Of a stretch of 64,000 nucleotides of DNA, positions 49,600 to 60,700 are shown piece by piece. How positions within the stretch are numbered: the stretch's first letter is position 1; each line of letters starts with the position of its first letter. Location: NCBI RefSeq assembly GCF_008033235.1, contig NZ_CP042432.1:1922001-1986000 (forward strand), written 5' to 3'. Made by a program: the position numbers and the translations under genes. The stretch is from Anseongella ginsenosidimutans. Lineage in GTDB: Bacteria; Bacteroidota; Bacteroidia; Sphingobacteriales; Sphingobacteriaceae. Under the pieces are notes generated by a model. That model was not told the origin of the DNA. It saw only the letters and a program-made list of their open reading frames with translations, and ran no database searches.

Positions 49600-50174
49600 T
49601 TTTTAGTTTTTAATTTTTAGTTTCTGGTTTAAAGTTCGAAGTTCAAAGTTCAAGGTTCAAGGTTCAAAGTTCAAGTTTTTGGTTTAAAGTTTCTGGTTTA
49701 AAGTTCAAGGTTTAAGGTTCAAAAGTTCCAAGTTCAAGGTTTAAAGTTCAAAGTTCCAATTTCAAGGTTTAAAGTTCCAAATTTGAGGTTCAATGTTTCT
49801 TGTTTGATGTTTTGGGTTTAGGCTTGACCCTTATGTGTTTTAGTTGTGCGCGCTGAGATTTACAGTTGAGCTACAGGCTGTGCGAAGTCAGTAGAAATAC
49901 GTCTAAAAACTAAAAACGATAAACTAAAAAATATGACTCCCGTTTGTTGCGGACATTAGTCACAAGGCATGCGCCTAAAAACTAAAAACTAAAAACGATA
50001 AACTAAAAACTATGACTCCCGTTTGTTGCGGACATTAGTCACAAGGCATGCGCCTAAAAACTTTGAACCAAAAACAGTAACTGCGTAATTAGGACATACG
50101 CCTAAAAACTAAAAACTAAAAACTTTAAACTTGGAACGTTAAACCTTGAACTTGGAACGTTGAACTAAAAAAGT
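49600..50174. repeat. Heptanucleotide repeat island 2
   Basis: Like island 1, this fills the gap between two convergent genes. The left arm (about 49600-49830) is a run of units beginning GTT (GTTTTTA, GTTCAAA, GTTCAAG, GTTTAAA, GTTCCAA). The right part (about 49900-50174) has units ending AAC (TAAAAAC, TTTAAAC, CTTGAAC, TTGGAAC). The centre includes TGTGCGAAG (TGCGAAG at 49881-49887), shared with islands 1 and 3. A 79-bp-period direct repeat lies inside. No ORF is credible. Confidence 0.85.
49911..50062. repeat. Tandem duplication with 79-bp period inside island 2
   Basis: Copy 1 starts at 49911 and copy 2 at 49990. They are the same through 50062 except for one base (A in copy 1, C in copy 2, just before ATGACTCCC). 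Each copy contains the non-heptameric insert GTTTGTTGCGGACATTAGTC followed by ACAAGGCATGCGCC. Confidence 0.88.
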
Positions 50175-50786
50175 TTATTTTTTCTCTTTCGCATAAGCGG
50201 CATTCAGTCCGTTCAGTACCTCGTCGGTTACGTCCAGGGTGGAGTCGGCGAATAGTACGGCATTATTGCTGCGGCTGTAGGTTAATACAAATTTATAGTC
50301 GTTCAGGCCGGCGTATTCCTGGAGGAATGCCTGTACTTTGCTATGCAGCTTATCGTTCGCATCCTGTTCGGCTTTCATCAGGTCCTGGCTTACCTTCTGC
50401 TGGAAGGCCTGGAGTTCCTGCTGGGCTTTCCCGAGGTTTTGTTCCGTACTCTGGCGTTCGCCCGGCGTCATGGTAGCTGCATTTTGCTGGTAATTGCTCA
50501 CCTGTTTCTGAAAGTTGCCTGTCCGGCTGCTTACCTGGCTTTCCAGGGACTTTCCTTGCTTTTCAAGTTCTGCCTGCAGGTCTTTAAAGAATTGGTATTT
50601 GGCAAGGAGTGTATCGGAATTTACATAAACAATAGCATCTGCTGCAGGAGGAACCTGCTCAGGGGCAGGATTGCCGCCTGAGGGGGCCGGCTGATTACAG
50701 GAAGCCATTATAATTGCCAGGAAACTCATTGTCATTATACCTCGCCCGGAGATTATGCGCTGTCCGGAGATCATCTTTTGCATCAT
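50175..50786 (-). CDS. OmpH/Skp-like periplasmic lipoprotein
   Basis: Skp-family proteins hold unfolded outer-membrane proteins in the periplasm. From ATG 50786 the protein is 203 residues, with a lipoprotein signal ending IIMASC and a Pro/Gly linker. An OmpH-type core follows: a strand with IVYVNSDTLLAKYQFFKDLQ, in part, a long coiled coil (SLESQVSSRTGNFQKQVSNY, in part, to about residue 150), and a C-terminal strand KFVLTYS. The upstream 36 codons of the open frame are basic and unlikely to be translated. The C-terminus abuts repeat island 2. Confidence 0.83.
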   Translation of the reverse strand: MMQKMISGQRIISGRGIMTMSFLAIIMASCNQPAPSGGNPAPEQVPPAADAIVYVNSDTLLAKYQFFKDLQAELEKQGKSLESQVSSRTGNFQKQVSNYQQNAATMTPGERQSTEQNLGKAQQELQAFQQKVSQDLMKAEQDANDKLHSKVQAFLQEYAGLNDYKFVLTYSRSNNAVLFADSTLDVTDEVLNGLNAAYAKEKK

Positions 50787-50928
50787 TGTTTGCGTTTTTA
50801 TGTCCTGCGATGTTACACTTTTTCCACTTCTTTTTGAAATCGCCGCTGTAATTCTTTTAAGCCGGTTGCGAGCCGCCTCAAAAATTATGCACAAATGTGG
50901 ATAGCGTGCCGGAATATTTCAATTTTAG

Positions 50929-52920
<1,992 letters not shown>

Positions 52921-52931
52921 ACTGGCTGGCC

Positions 52932-53846
52932 TTACTGCTCATACCAGATATAAAGTACGTCGCTTCGTTCATAATCCGATTCGAGCTTGATCCGCTGGCG
53001 GCCTTTCCGGTCTTCCACAACCATCAGTGCCGTATTCGGGGGAATGCGGCCGAGATTATCGGCGTAAAGCAACAGCTTGGCAGGCTGCGCCGTATACCCG
53101 ACCCGGAGGTGAAGTATGATTGGTTCCTTGTTGATCAATTGCCGGTCAACTACTTTCTCTTCGTTAAAATAGACGGTTACCGTATCGCCGTCCAGTATCT
53201 GGTAGTCTACGATCTTCACCACGATGTCCGGGCTCCGGACCGTGACCTGGTTTCCTGCTTTTAAAGATCTTCCTCCCGGAACAGGGAGGCTTTCGGCCGA
53301 GGGGCCGGAAAGAGCGGATGCTGAGTCGCCGGCCTCCGGAACGGGTAAAGCCACGGTGATCAGCGTATCATCCAGCGGAGGGCGTACATTTTCAGGAAGC
53401 AATTGGGGAATATGCGGCGTTTTGCTGAGGTATACTTCTCCGGGAACGCAGGCTTCGCCGTCTGTTATGCCTACCCCGGCCCATTCACCTTCCAGGTATT
53501 CGACGCTGTCGGCTTTACGGTAGGTCAGCGCCATTCTTTTGATGCAGACTACCCATTGTGGAGGTGTCTTTTTTTCGAGAACCAGCCCTTCCTGCAGAAC
53601 GATCCGGCCGGCCTCTTCAAAAAAACCATAATAATTGAATTTAGCGACAACGTCCTCCTTGTAGTAAGCAAAGGAAATACCGGAAAGTTCTTCGTTCTTT
53701 TGAAGGATCTCCAGCTCAAAGGCATACTCGCTGGCGTATCCCCCCGGTCCCTGCGTGATCTTCCCATACCATTTTCCAGAAAGATCCTGGCTTACTACCT
53801 TAGAAGGTATAAAAAAAACCGCAGCGATGAAGACCAGTAACTTCAC
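52932..53846 (-). CDS. Secreted protein of unknown function with a C-terminal Bacteroidota beta-domain
   Basis: The 304-residue protein has a signal peptide (MKLLVFIAAVFFIPSKVVSQ, cleavage near residue 20). Residues about 21-150 begin DLSGKWYGKITQGPGGYASE, in part, and resemble an extracellular beta-rich module. A Pro/Ser linker (about 165-205) leads to a domain with ILDGDTVTVYFNEEKVVDRQ, in part, and NLGRIPPNTALMVVEDRKGR, in part. I have seen this last arrangement at the ends of several Bacteroidota exported proteins, but I know no function. It lies just downstream of the mdh-retropepsin pair on the same strand. Confidence 0.65.
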   Translation of the reverse strand: MKLLVFIAAVFFIPSKVVSQDLSGKWYGKITQGPGGYASEYAFELEILQKNEELSGISFAYYKEDVVAKFNYYGFFEEAGRIVLQEGLVLEKKTPPQWVVCIKRMALTYRKADSVEYLEGEWAGVGITDGEACVPGEVYLSKTPHIPQLLPENVRPPLDDTLITVALPVPEAGDSASALSGPSAESLPVPGGRSLKAGNQVTVRSPDIVVKIVDYQILDGDTVTVYFNEEKVVDRQLINKEPIILHLRVGYTAQPAKLLLYADNLGRIPPNTALMVVEDRKGRQRIKLESDYERSDVLYIWYEQ

Positions 53847-53900
53847 AACCTGGCCGTTTTGGTTTAGCCTCTATGAAGTTACTGATCTTTTTTTGGAATA

Positions 53901-54338
53901 TCAAAATTCTGTTTTCCTGAGAGTTAGGGTTTGACTTTCGTAATCGATCAGGGCTTTGTATTCATGCAGCAGGTCGCTGCCAATAACACCCAGAACCTGC
54001 TCCAAACCCAGCTTTTGATAAGCCTGGTTAATATGCGACAGGTCCAGTACCGCCACTTCGAAATCAGGAATACAAAAATCACCCACTTTCAACTCCGCAA
54101 TGACCGCCGTGAAACATTGCATGGAATTAGTTCCCAAGCCGGTTGACAGCCGTTCGGCAGCCGGGAACTCTTCCTGGCTCAGCAGCTGTGACAGCAATTG
54201 CATGTCAAAAGCCGTTTTGGAAGCTCCGGTATCCAGGATGGCCGTTTCACGCCGGCCATTAATGCTGATCTCCAGTTTGGGATGGAACCCATCGCCCTCA
54301 AGGCTGAATATGTTAAGCGCTATGGTTGTTGAAATCAT
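53901..54338 (-). CDS. Retropepsin-like aspartic protease domain protein
   Basis: The 145-residue protein is a single clan-AA aspartic protease domain. It has the catalytic motif AILDTGASKTAFD with Asp36 and a following hydrophobic-hydrophobic-Gly segment (GVIGSDLLHEYKALIDYE, in part). Such domains act as homodimers, one Asp from each chain. There is no signal peptide, so it is probably cytoplasmic. Its ATG overlaps the mdh stop by ATGA, so its translation is coupled to mdh. The substrate is unknown. Confidence 0.8.
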   Translation of the reverse strand: MISTTIALNIFSLEGDGFHPKLEISINGRRETAILDTGASKTAFDMQLLSQLLSQEEFPAAERLSTGLGTNSMQCFTAVIAELKVGDFCIPDFEVAVLDLSHINQAYQKLGLEQVLGVIGSDLLHEYKALIDYESQTLTLRKTEF

Positions 54339-55267
54339 TTATTCATGTTGTCCAATACCTTCATCACTTCCTTCACCGCTTTGGACGATTCATTCAATAA
54401 AGCTTTTTCGTCTTCATTCAACTGCAATTCTATGATCTGTTCAATTCCCTTGCGGCCCAGTTTTACCGGAACGCCCAGGTAAATATCTTGCTGGCCGTAT
54501 TCGCCCTGCAACCAGGCACAGCAAGGGAAAATGCGTTTCTGGTCCCTTACTACGGCTTCCACCATTTGTGCGGCAGCAGCACCCGGCGCATACCAGGCCG
54601 ATGTGCCCATAAGGTTCACCAATTCGCCGCCGCCGGATTTAGTGCGCTGAACGATCGCTTCCAGTTTTTGGCCGTCAATGAGTTCGGTAACGGGAATACC
54701 GCCAACCGTCGTGTAGCGGGGAAGGGGTACCATGGTATCGCCGTGGCCGCCCATCAGCACAGCCTGGATATCCTTGGGAGAGCAATCCAGGGCTTCCGCC
54801 AGGAAGGCCCGGTACCGCGCTGTATCAAGAATGCCTGCCATCCCGAATACGCGGTGGGAGGGAACTCCCGCAGCCAGGAAGGCGCAATAGGTCATCACGT
54901 CAAGCGGATTGGAAACGATGATGATGATAGCCTCCGGGGAATGCTTTATAATATTTTCGGTGACCGAACGTACAATTCCTGCATTGGTAGCGATCAGGTC
55001 GTCCCGGCTCATGCCCGGCTTGCGGGGAAGCCCGGAGGTGATCACAACTACTTCGGAGCCCGCAGTTTTGGAGTAATCATTGGTAGATCCGGTAATACGG
55101 GTGTCAAACATATTGATAGGGGCCGTTTGCCACATGTCCAGTGATTTCCCTTCCGCCACTCCTTCTTTAATGTCCAGTAAAACTACTTCATTAGCCAATT
55201 CCTTGTGTGCAATCACATTGGCGCAGGTAGCACCTACATTGCCGGCACCTACTACAGTTATTTTCAT
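54335..55267 (-). CDS. mdh: Malate dehydrogenase
   Basis: Mdh interconverts malate and oxaloacetate with NAD in the TCA cycle. The 310-residue protein is of the LDH-like class: VVGAGNVGATCA (5-16), the substrate loop GLPRKPGMSRDD with Arg81 that selects malate, the VSNPLDVMTYCAF segment, and catalytic His175 in MGGHGDTMVPL. Length is standard. It is followed by an overlapping retropepsin-like gene. Confidence 0.96.
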   Translation of the reverse strand: MKITVVGAGNVGATCANVIAHKELANEVVLLDIKEGVAEGKSLDMWQTAPINMFDTRITGSTNDYSKTAGSEVVVITSGLPRKPGMSRDDLIATNAGIVRSVTENIIKHSPEAIIIIVSNPLDVMTYCAFLAAGVPSHRVFGMAGILDTARYRAFLAEALDCSPKDIQAVLMGGHGDTMVPLPRYTTVGGIPVTELIDGQKLEAIVQRTKSGGGELVNLMGTSAWYAPGAAAAQMVEAVVRDQKRIFPCCAWLQGEYGQQDIYLGVPVKLGRKGIEQIIELQLNEDEKALLNESSKAVKEVMKVLDNMNK

Positions 55268-55326
55268 TTCGTTCGTAAATTAAATGGGTTATTAGAAAAC
55301 CCGAAAGTAAGGATTTTGGACGGATA

Positions 55327-57777
55327 TTAAAAAGGATAGCCGATGGCAATATTAAAGACCAGGTTCTCCTTTCGCCAGTTTTTATCGCTGAAATCCACCT
55401 GGTCAATTACCCATCGCTCACCCTCGGGCAGCCAGGGCTTCCGCAGCGGAAAGGCCACATCCAGCCGTACCACGAAAAAGGAAAGATCTACGCGTAATCC
55501 CAGCCCGGTTCCCACGGCGATCTCTTGATAAAAGTTGCTGCTGAAAGCCGCCCCGGGCTTCAGAGGGTCTTCCCGCATTAACCAGATATTACCTGCGTCG
55601 GCGAAGATCGCTCCTTTCAAAGCGCTGACCAGGTCAAAGCGCAGTTCGGTATTCGCCTCCAGTTTGAGATCGCCTGCCTGGTCAGGGAAAAAGCTGCCGG
55701 GCGTTTCCTCCCCGCTGTTTTCAGCGCTTGTTTCCGCATCATAGCTGCCCGGACCAAGCGAGCGCGCACGGAAAGCCCGCAGACTGTTGCTGCCGCCTAT
55801 AAAAAACTGTTTTACGAATGGAAGGCTACTGGAATTTCCATAAGGCTGGCCTGCCCCAAGTATCAGCCGGTTGGCCCAGGTAAGGCCGTCATTGATCTTA
55901 TAATAACTGCGGGCGTCAGCTTCCGCCTTTATATATTGTGAGAAAGGGGTCCTGAAAATGGTTGCCTGGTCGGTGGGAGAGTTCTTTCCGGTAAACAGCC
56001 CGGCGATGTTTCCTGAAAGATCAAGCATTCCCTGGAAATAAAAATTATGACGGCGTTCTGTTTCCAGCTGATCGGTATATGTAAAGGAATAATTGGCGCC
56101 GAGGATAAACTGCCGGTCGAAACTATTCCGGAGCGTCGGGTCGGCTCTTTTCAGGGAATCAAAGAGCGGCGTGGTATTGAATGGCTGGACAAACGTAATG
56201 GAGACCGGGTTCAGGGTGTGTTCTTTCCGGGAGCTTTCTTTCCAGATATAACCAAAGGAAAAACGGTAGGAATTGATGGAATAATAATTGGCACGGTTGC
56301 GGAGTTCATAAGCGCCCGTAAAGCGGGTACGCGGAACATAAGCGCCGGTACTGCTGACATAAAAAGGGGTGATGAACCTGGGGTACTGCAGGTCAACTTC
56401 TGCTCCCAGGAAATAGGAGCCACCCCCGGTCCGGGACTGCTGTCCGCTTGTCTGAGTTTCAAATCCGCCGGTGAGATTGAGTTGCAGCTGCTCAGCGCCT
56501 CTGAATGCGTTCCGGTGCAGCCAGCCTACCGATACCTCGGATCCCACGAAGTTGTTGGATTTGGAGGTGCCCGAAAGCTTGGCGTTCAGTGATTTTTTCG
56601 GCATCGGAGTCAGGTAATAGGACACGTCCAGCCGGTGCCTGCTTTCCGGCTGCACTTCGGTAAACTGGTTCTTTACAAATTTAAAGGTACCCAGGTGAAC
56701 GAGCCGGTTCAGCGAAAGATTATGGTCTTCCAGGTTATATATGTCCCCGGTTTGAAAAAACATGGTTCGCCGGAATACATGGGTCTTGAACTTCTCTTTC
56801 GGATCGAAAATATGGAACCCGTGGTAAAAAACCGTATCGCCCTGAAGCCGCGTAGTGTCTTCCTGAAGGCTGTAATCAGGATAAATATAAATATTGTTGA
56901 TCCGGTAGACCTCCCTGGCCTTCCGGGGGGCGTTCTCTTTGACGCGGACATAAAGTTCCACATCGCTGCCGCCTTGCGTACTATCGGCTTTTACGATCAG
57001 GTAGTCCGGGTTGAAATAGTAGAATCCATGTTCTTTCAGGTATTTGTCAATTCGTTCCCGTTCTGCCTTGATGGTGGTAAGGTCGTAGGGTTCGCCCAAC
57101 TTTAACAAAGTTTCAGCCGTGTCTGCGCGGATCGCTTTGGCAAGCGCGCTGCTGTCGGCCGGAAAGCCTACTTTGCTGATCATATACCTGCTGCCGGGCG
57201 CCAGCGTATAGGTAAGGCTCGCTTTTTTTTCGGCCACGCTGCTGTCTACCTGGCTTTCCGCTTTAAAGTAACCCTGGTTTTGCAGGGAATTCACCAGAAT
57301 GTTCCTGTTCTTTTCAATATCTACAGAGCTGTACAGCACCGGCGGTTCTCCCATTTTTTTCTTTATAAAGGCAGCCGGGCTTTTTTCCTTTTTAGGATTC
57401 CCGGCAAGATTGTAAAAGAATAATTTAAGCCGCATGCCCAGGAATTTGCTGTTGGGCAGCGGTCGTGTAAGGTCCGATAATTCGTCTTCCAGCCTTTTCT
57501 TTTCTTTCCGCGGCAGCTGTTCCCCTTCCACCTGTACTTCCGCTCCCGTATACAGTTTTTCTCCTTCCGGTAAATGCTTTAGATTGCTGCAGGATGCAAA
57601 ACATAAAATACATAGCAAAAAGGCGACGGTTTGTAGTTTTTGGTTTGTAGTTTTTAGTTGGTCGTTGCCGGTTTTCGGGGTGCGGCGAGTGGGATAGTTT
57701 TTGGAAACTGTGAGCCAAAAACTATGTATTAATGACCGCTGACGGTTATTTTTGGAAGAGTTCTTTAAATTCATCAT
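55327..57777 (-). CDS. tamL: TamL, lipoprotein form of the Omp85 protein TamA
   Basis: Bacteroidota have a lipid-anchored TamA homologue (TamL) that works with TamB at the outer membrane. The 816-residue protein has a lipobox near Cys63 (LLCILCFASC), POTRA domains at about 70-390, and an Omp85 barrel ending VFNIAIGYPF. The region before the lipobox is far too long for a normal signal. It contains heptamer-repeat-derived codons (about residues 18-50), and no ATG, GTG or TTG start lies between residue 2 and residue 54. The start codon overlaps the tamB stop by about 32 nt. Confidence 0.85.
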   Translation of the reverse strand: MMNLKNSSKNNRQRSLIHSFWLTVSKNYPTRRTPKTGNDQLKTTNQKLQTVAFLLCILCFASCSNLKHLPEGEKLYTGAEVQVEGEQLPRKEKKRLEDELSDLTRPLPNSKFLGMRLKLFFYNLAGNPKKEKSPAAFIKKKMGEPPVLYSSVDIEKNRNILVNSLQNQGYFKAESQVDSSVAEKKASLTYTLAPGSRYMISKVGFPADSSALAKAIRADTAETLLKLGEPYDLTTIKAERERIDKYLKEHGFYYFNPDYLIVKADSTQGGSDVELYVRVKENAPRKAREVYRINNIYIYPDYSLQEDTTRLQGDTVFYHGFHIFDPKEKFKTHVFRRTMFFQTGDIYNLEDHNLSLNRLVHLGTFKFVKNQFTEVQPESRHRLDVSYYLTPMPKKSLNAKLSGTSKSNNFVGSEVSVGWLHRNAFRGAEQLQLNLTGGFETQTSGQQSRTGGGSYFLGAEVDLQYPRFITPFYVSSTGAYVPRTRFTGAYELRNRANYYSINSYRFSFGYIWKESSRKEHTLNPVSITFVQPFNTTPLFDSLKRADPTLRNSFDRQFILGANYSFTYTDQLETERRHNFYFQGMLDLSGNIAGLFTGKNSPTDQATIFRTPFSQYIKAEADARSYYKINDGLTWANRLILGAGQPYGNSSSLPFVKQFFIGGSNSLRAFRARSLGPGSYDAETSAENSGEETPGSFFPDQAGDLKLEANTELRFDLVSALKGAIFADAGNIWLMREDPLKPGAAFSSNFYQEIAVGTGLGLRVDLSFFVVRLDVAFPLRKPWLPEGERWVIDQVDFSDKNWRKENLVFNIAIGYPF
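57618..57725. repeat. Heptamer-type repeats inside the 5' end of tamL (island 4)
   Basis: On the plus strand the segment reads in GTT units (GTTTGTA, GTTTTTG, GTTTGTA, GTTTTTA). It also contains a perfect hairpin: ATAGTTTTTGG (57694-57704) with CCAAAAACTAT (57715-57725). Because tamL is coded on the minus strand, these bases are codons of its unusually long N-terminus. Confidence 0.8.
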
Positions 57778-60700
57778 AATCCAGAGAGATGATAAAGCTT
57801 AATCCGGTTTCAATGATCTGGCCCTCGATCACGCCTTCATATTCATTCTGCCGGTAAGCGCGAAGGAGGTACCTGCCGTCTCTTGACAACTGGTAGTCCA
57901 CAGAAACATCGCCGGCTATGGTGCTGGCCTGGCCGCGGGTTTCCTGTCCTTCCAGCCCGAAGCTGCTGCCAACGTTTACTGTGATGCGGTCATTGAGCAG
58001 GCTTTTGGACAAGCCCACGTTCAGGTCGGTGCGGTCAACTTTCTGCCCGGTGGAATAATCCTCCGTAGATTCGAGGTCGAAATTGAGGTCAACACCGGCA
58101 ATCAGGTCGCCGGCGAGGCGGTTCAGCTGCGCACTCAGCAGTTTGCTGACACTTTGACGGGCGAGGGAGGAAACGCTGGAGCCGCCTGTGCTTTCCAGTG
58201 GGTTCTCCGCTACGAAACGATTCAGGACCAGCAGGGCGAAAACCTGCTTATTGAGGTCGGATTCCTGAAGCTGCAGCTGCTGCAGCTTCGCATAAACAAT
58301 GCCGCCGTGCGCTTCCCTTTCTTTTTCAGGGAGGTCAATATTGAAGGATATCTGCGGCTTCATGAGTTCTCCTTCCATATGCAATTCTACCTGGAAAGGA
58401 AGTGTTTGCTTGAAGGTATTCTTCTGGGATTGCGACATGTTTGTCAGCTGATCCTGTACCAGTTCCAGCGGAGCTGTCTCGGCAACATATACTGCGGTAA
58501 TGTCCACATCGGCAGAATAAGGATCACCCACCCACGTAATATAACTGCCCTCGCTGATCTCAAACCGCCGCCTGATCAGGTTAAAGGAAAGCTCGTAGGA
58601 GCCTTCACTGATCTCGTACCTCCCGGTAAGGTTAATAACGCCGTTCGGGTCAATACTGGTACTCAGTGCCGCATTTCCTTTGACTTTCAGGTTGTCCCCG
58701 TTCACGGGATCCACGATAATGGTAAACTGGGCCTCCTCATCCACTTCCAGGTCGGCGCTCAGGTTAAGTCCAATGATACCGGCTTCCGCCTTCAGCGTAT
58801 CCGCCTGAAGCGTGTCCGGGGGAGCGTCCATATCCACGAATTCCACAACTCCCTCCCGTTCCTGCACCCCCGGTTCATCCGAGGGGAGTATCATGGTCAG
58901 ATCTGTTTTTTCATTTACACGAAGATAGGCGTCCACTTCCGGGTTATCCAGGCTGCCCCGGATGCTGATATCCGAATCAAGGTAAAGCTGGCCGTAGTAC
59001 AGTTCGTTGTCGCCTTCCCGGGTATTGATGGCCCGGAAATTGGTGGTTTTCAGGTGCAGGTCGAAACGATAATCGCTGAAGTCAGTAGTTAAAATGTCGC
59101 CGTCCAGGACCGCCTTGTTCTTCATGGAATCCAGCAGCGTGAACCCCCTGAAGCCGATTCCTTCTTCGGTTAGCGCAATAGTTTCGTCTTCGAGGAAGAG
59201 CGGCGAATTAATATAAGTAGGGGTAAAGGCGACTTCCTTGAAAGACAGCCCTCCCAGAACGCTGGGCTTCTCCATATTCCCGGTGATATTGAAGCTGCCT
59301 TTCAGGCTCCCGCTCGCCTCGCTTATCTGGCCGAATGAAAAGGCTTCTACGGTAGCCATATCCAGGTTGAGAATGTCCAGGGCCAGGTCAAAGTTATTGC
59401 CGTTCACAGGTTCGGGATAGTAATAGCCTGCCAGGTTCAACTGGTTATCATCGCCTTTAATAGAAATGTCCGCCGCGTAGGCATTTTCTTCTTCATTATT
59501 CATCTTTAGGCTAATGTCGCCTACCGTGTCCCTTCGAAAGCTGAAATCGCTGACCAGCAGATCGGAAACAAAAACCATGCTGCTGTCGGAATTGCTGATA
59601 AGGGCGCTGCCGTTCAGTTCCCCGCCTATCGCCAGGGAATCCTGCTGTGCTATCCGGGTAAGCGTGGACAACTCAAAATCGTTAAAACTGACTTCCAGCG
59701 GCGCCCCGGGCTGGTATTCCCGGCTGTTTACCATCAGGAACTGGTCCCCTTTGGACAGCCGGATAGTCCTGGCGTAGTACCCTGAATCGCTGTAGTAAAA
59801 AAGATGGTTATTTTGGATCGCCCATTTCTCGTAATCCAATAGCAGTTCGCCAGGATTAAAGCGAAACATGTAGGCATCTTCTTCCGCGGTCAGTGTTCCT
59901 CCTATCCGGTAACGCTCTTCCATGTCCGTGTTACGCGTCACCAGATGAATGCCTGCATGATTCCCTGCCAGCTGACCGTCCAGACTGGTGTTTACTACTT
60001 GTATGGCGGGATTGTAGAATCTCTTTATCCAGAGATTGTAATCAATGCTTGTGTCTGCGGTGTTGACCGTCAGCTGAACGCTGTCGATCTCATTGGAACC
60101 GTAGCGGATGCCTGGCGCAATGGCATTAAGCTGCAGGATATTTGCCCGGTTATCAAAATGGGCGTCAATACATATGGTATCCAGCCGGCTGAGTTCCGGG
60201 AGCAGCTCGTCCAGCACCGGGGGATGGAAAATGCGGGCGGTCAGGGTCAATTGCTGCACGCTCGTATCCGCCAAAGCCGGCTCGTTTTCCGCATCGGATT
60301 TAACTGTTTCCCGGGAGGCGCGGGCGGCAAGCGCGAGTGAATCTTCCGCTGCGGTCCTGAAATACCGGTTAACGTGCGCTATCATGGAGGGTACCAGCCC
60401 CCCGGTGCTAAAGTTCCCCGCCAGGTTCGCCCTCAGGAATTCCGAGTTCAGGTCTATTGTTTTAAGACTGTCGCTCGCGCTTGCACGAAAACGGATGGTA
60501 TCTATGCGGTAAGCGCCGCTGTCGAGTTGCATGGACAAATCATTCACCGAAACGGTTCCGTTCAGGTAATCCGGGTCGGCTGTCGGAAGATCAGCGGCCA
60601 GCGTCATGCTCAGCTGCAATTCCTTCTCATACAGGTTCAGGGCGCGTAGGTCAAGGGTATCGAGCTGCAATTCCAGGTTTAGCGAAGGATACGTTCCTGA

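Noticed and set aside
49911-50062. Two-repeat CRISPR or IS end
   Set aside because: The two copies are the same throughout, with no variable spacer and no transposase or target duplication.
58154-59092. 312-residue antisense ORF in tamB
   Set aside because: Complement of an established gene, no ribosome site or promoter, no recognisable domain.
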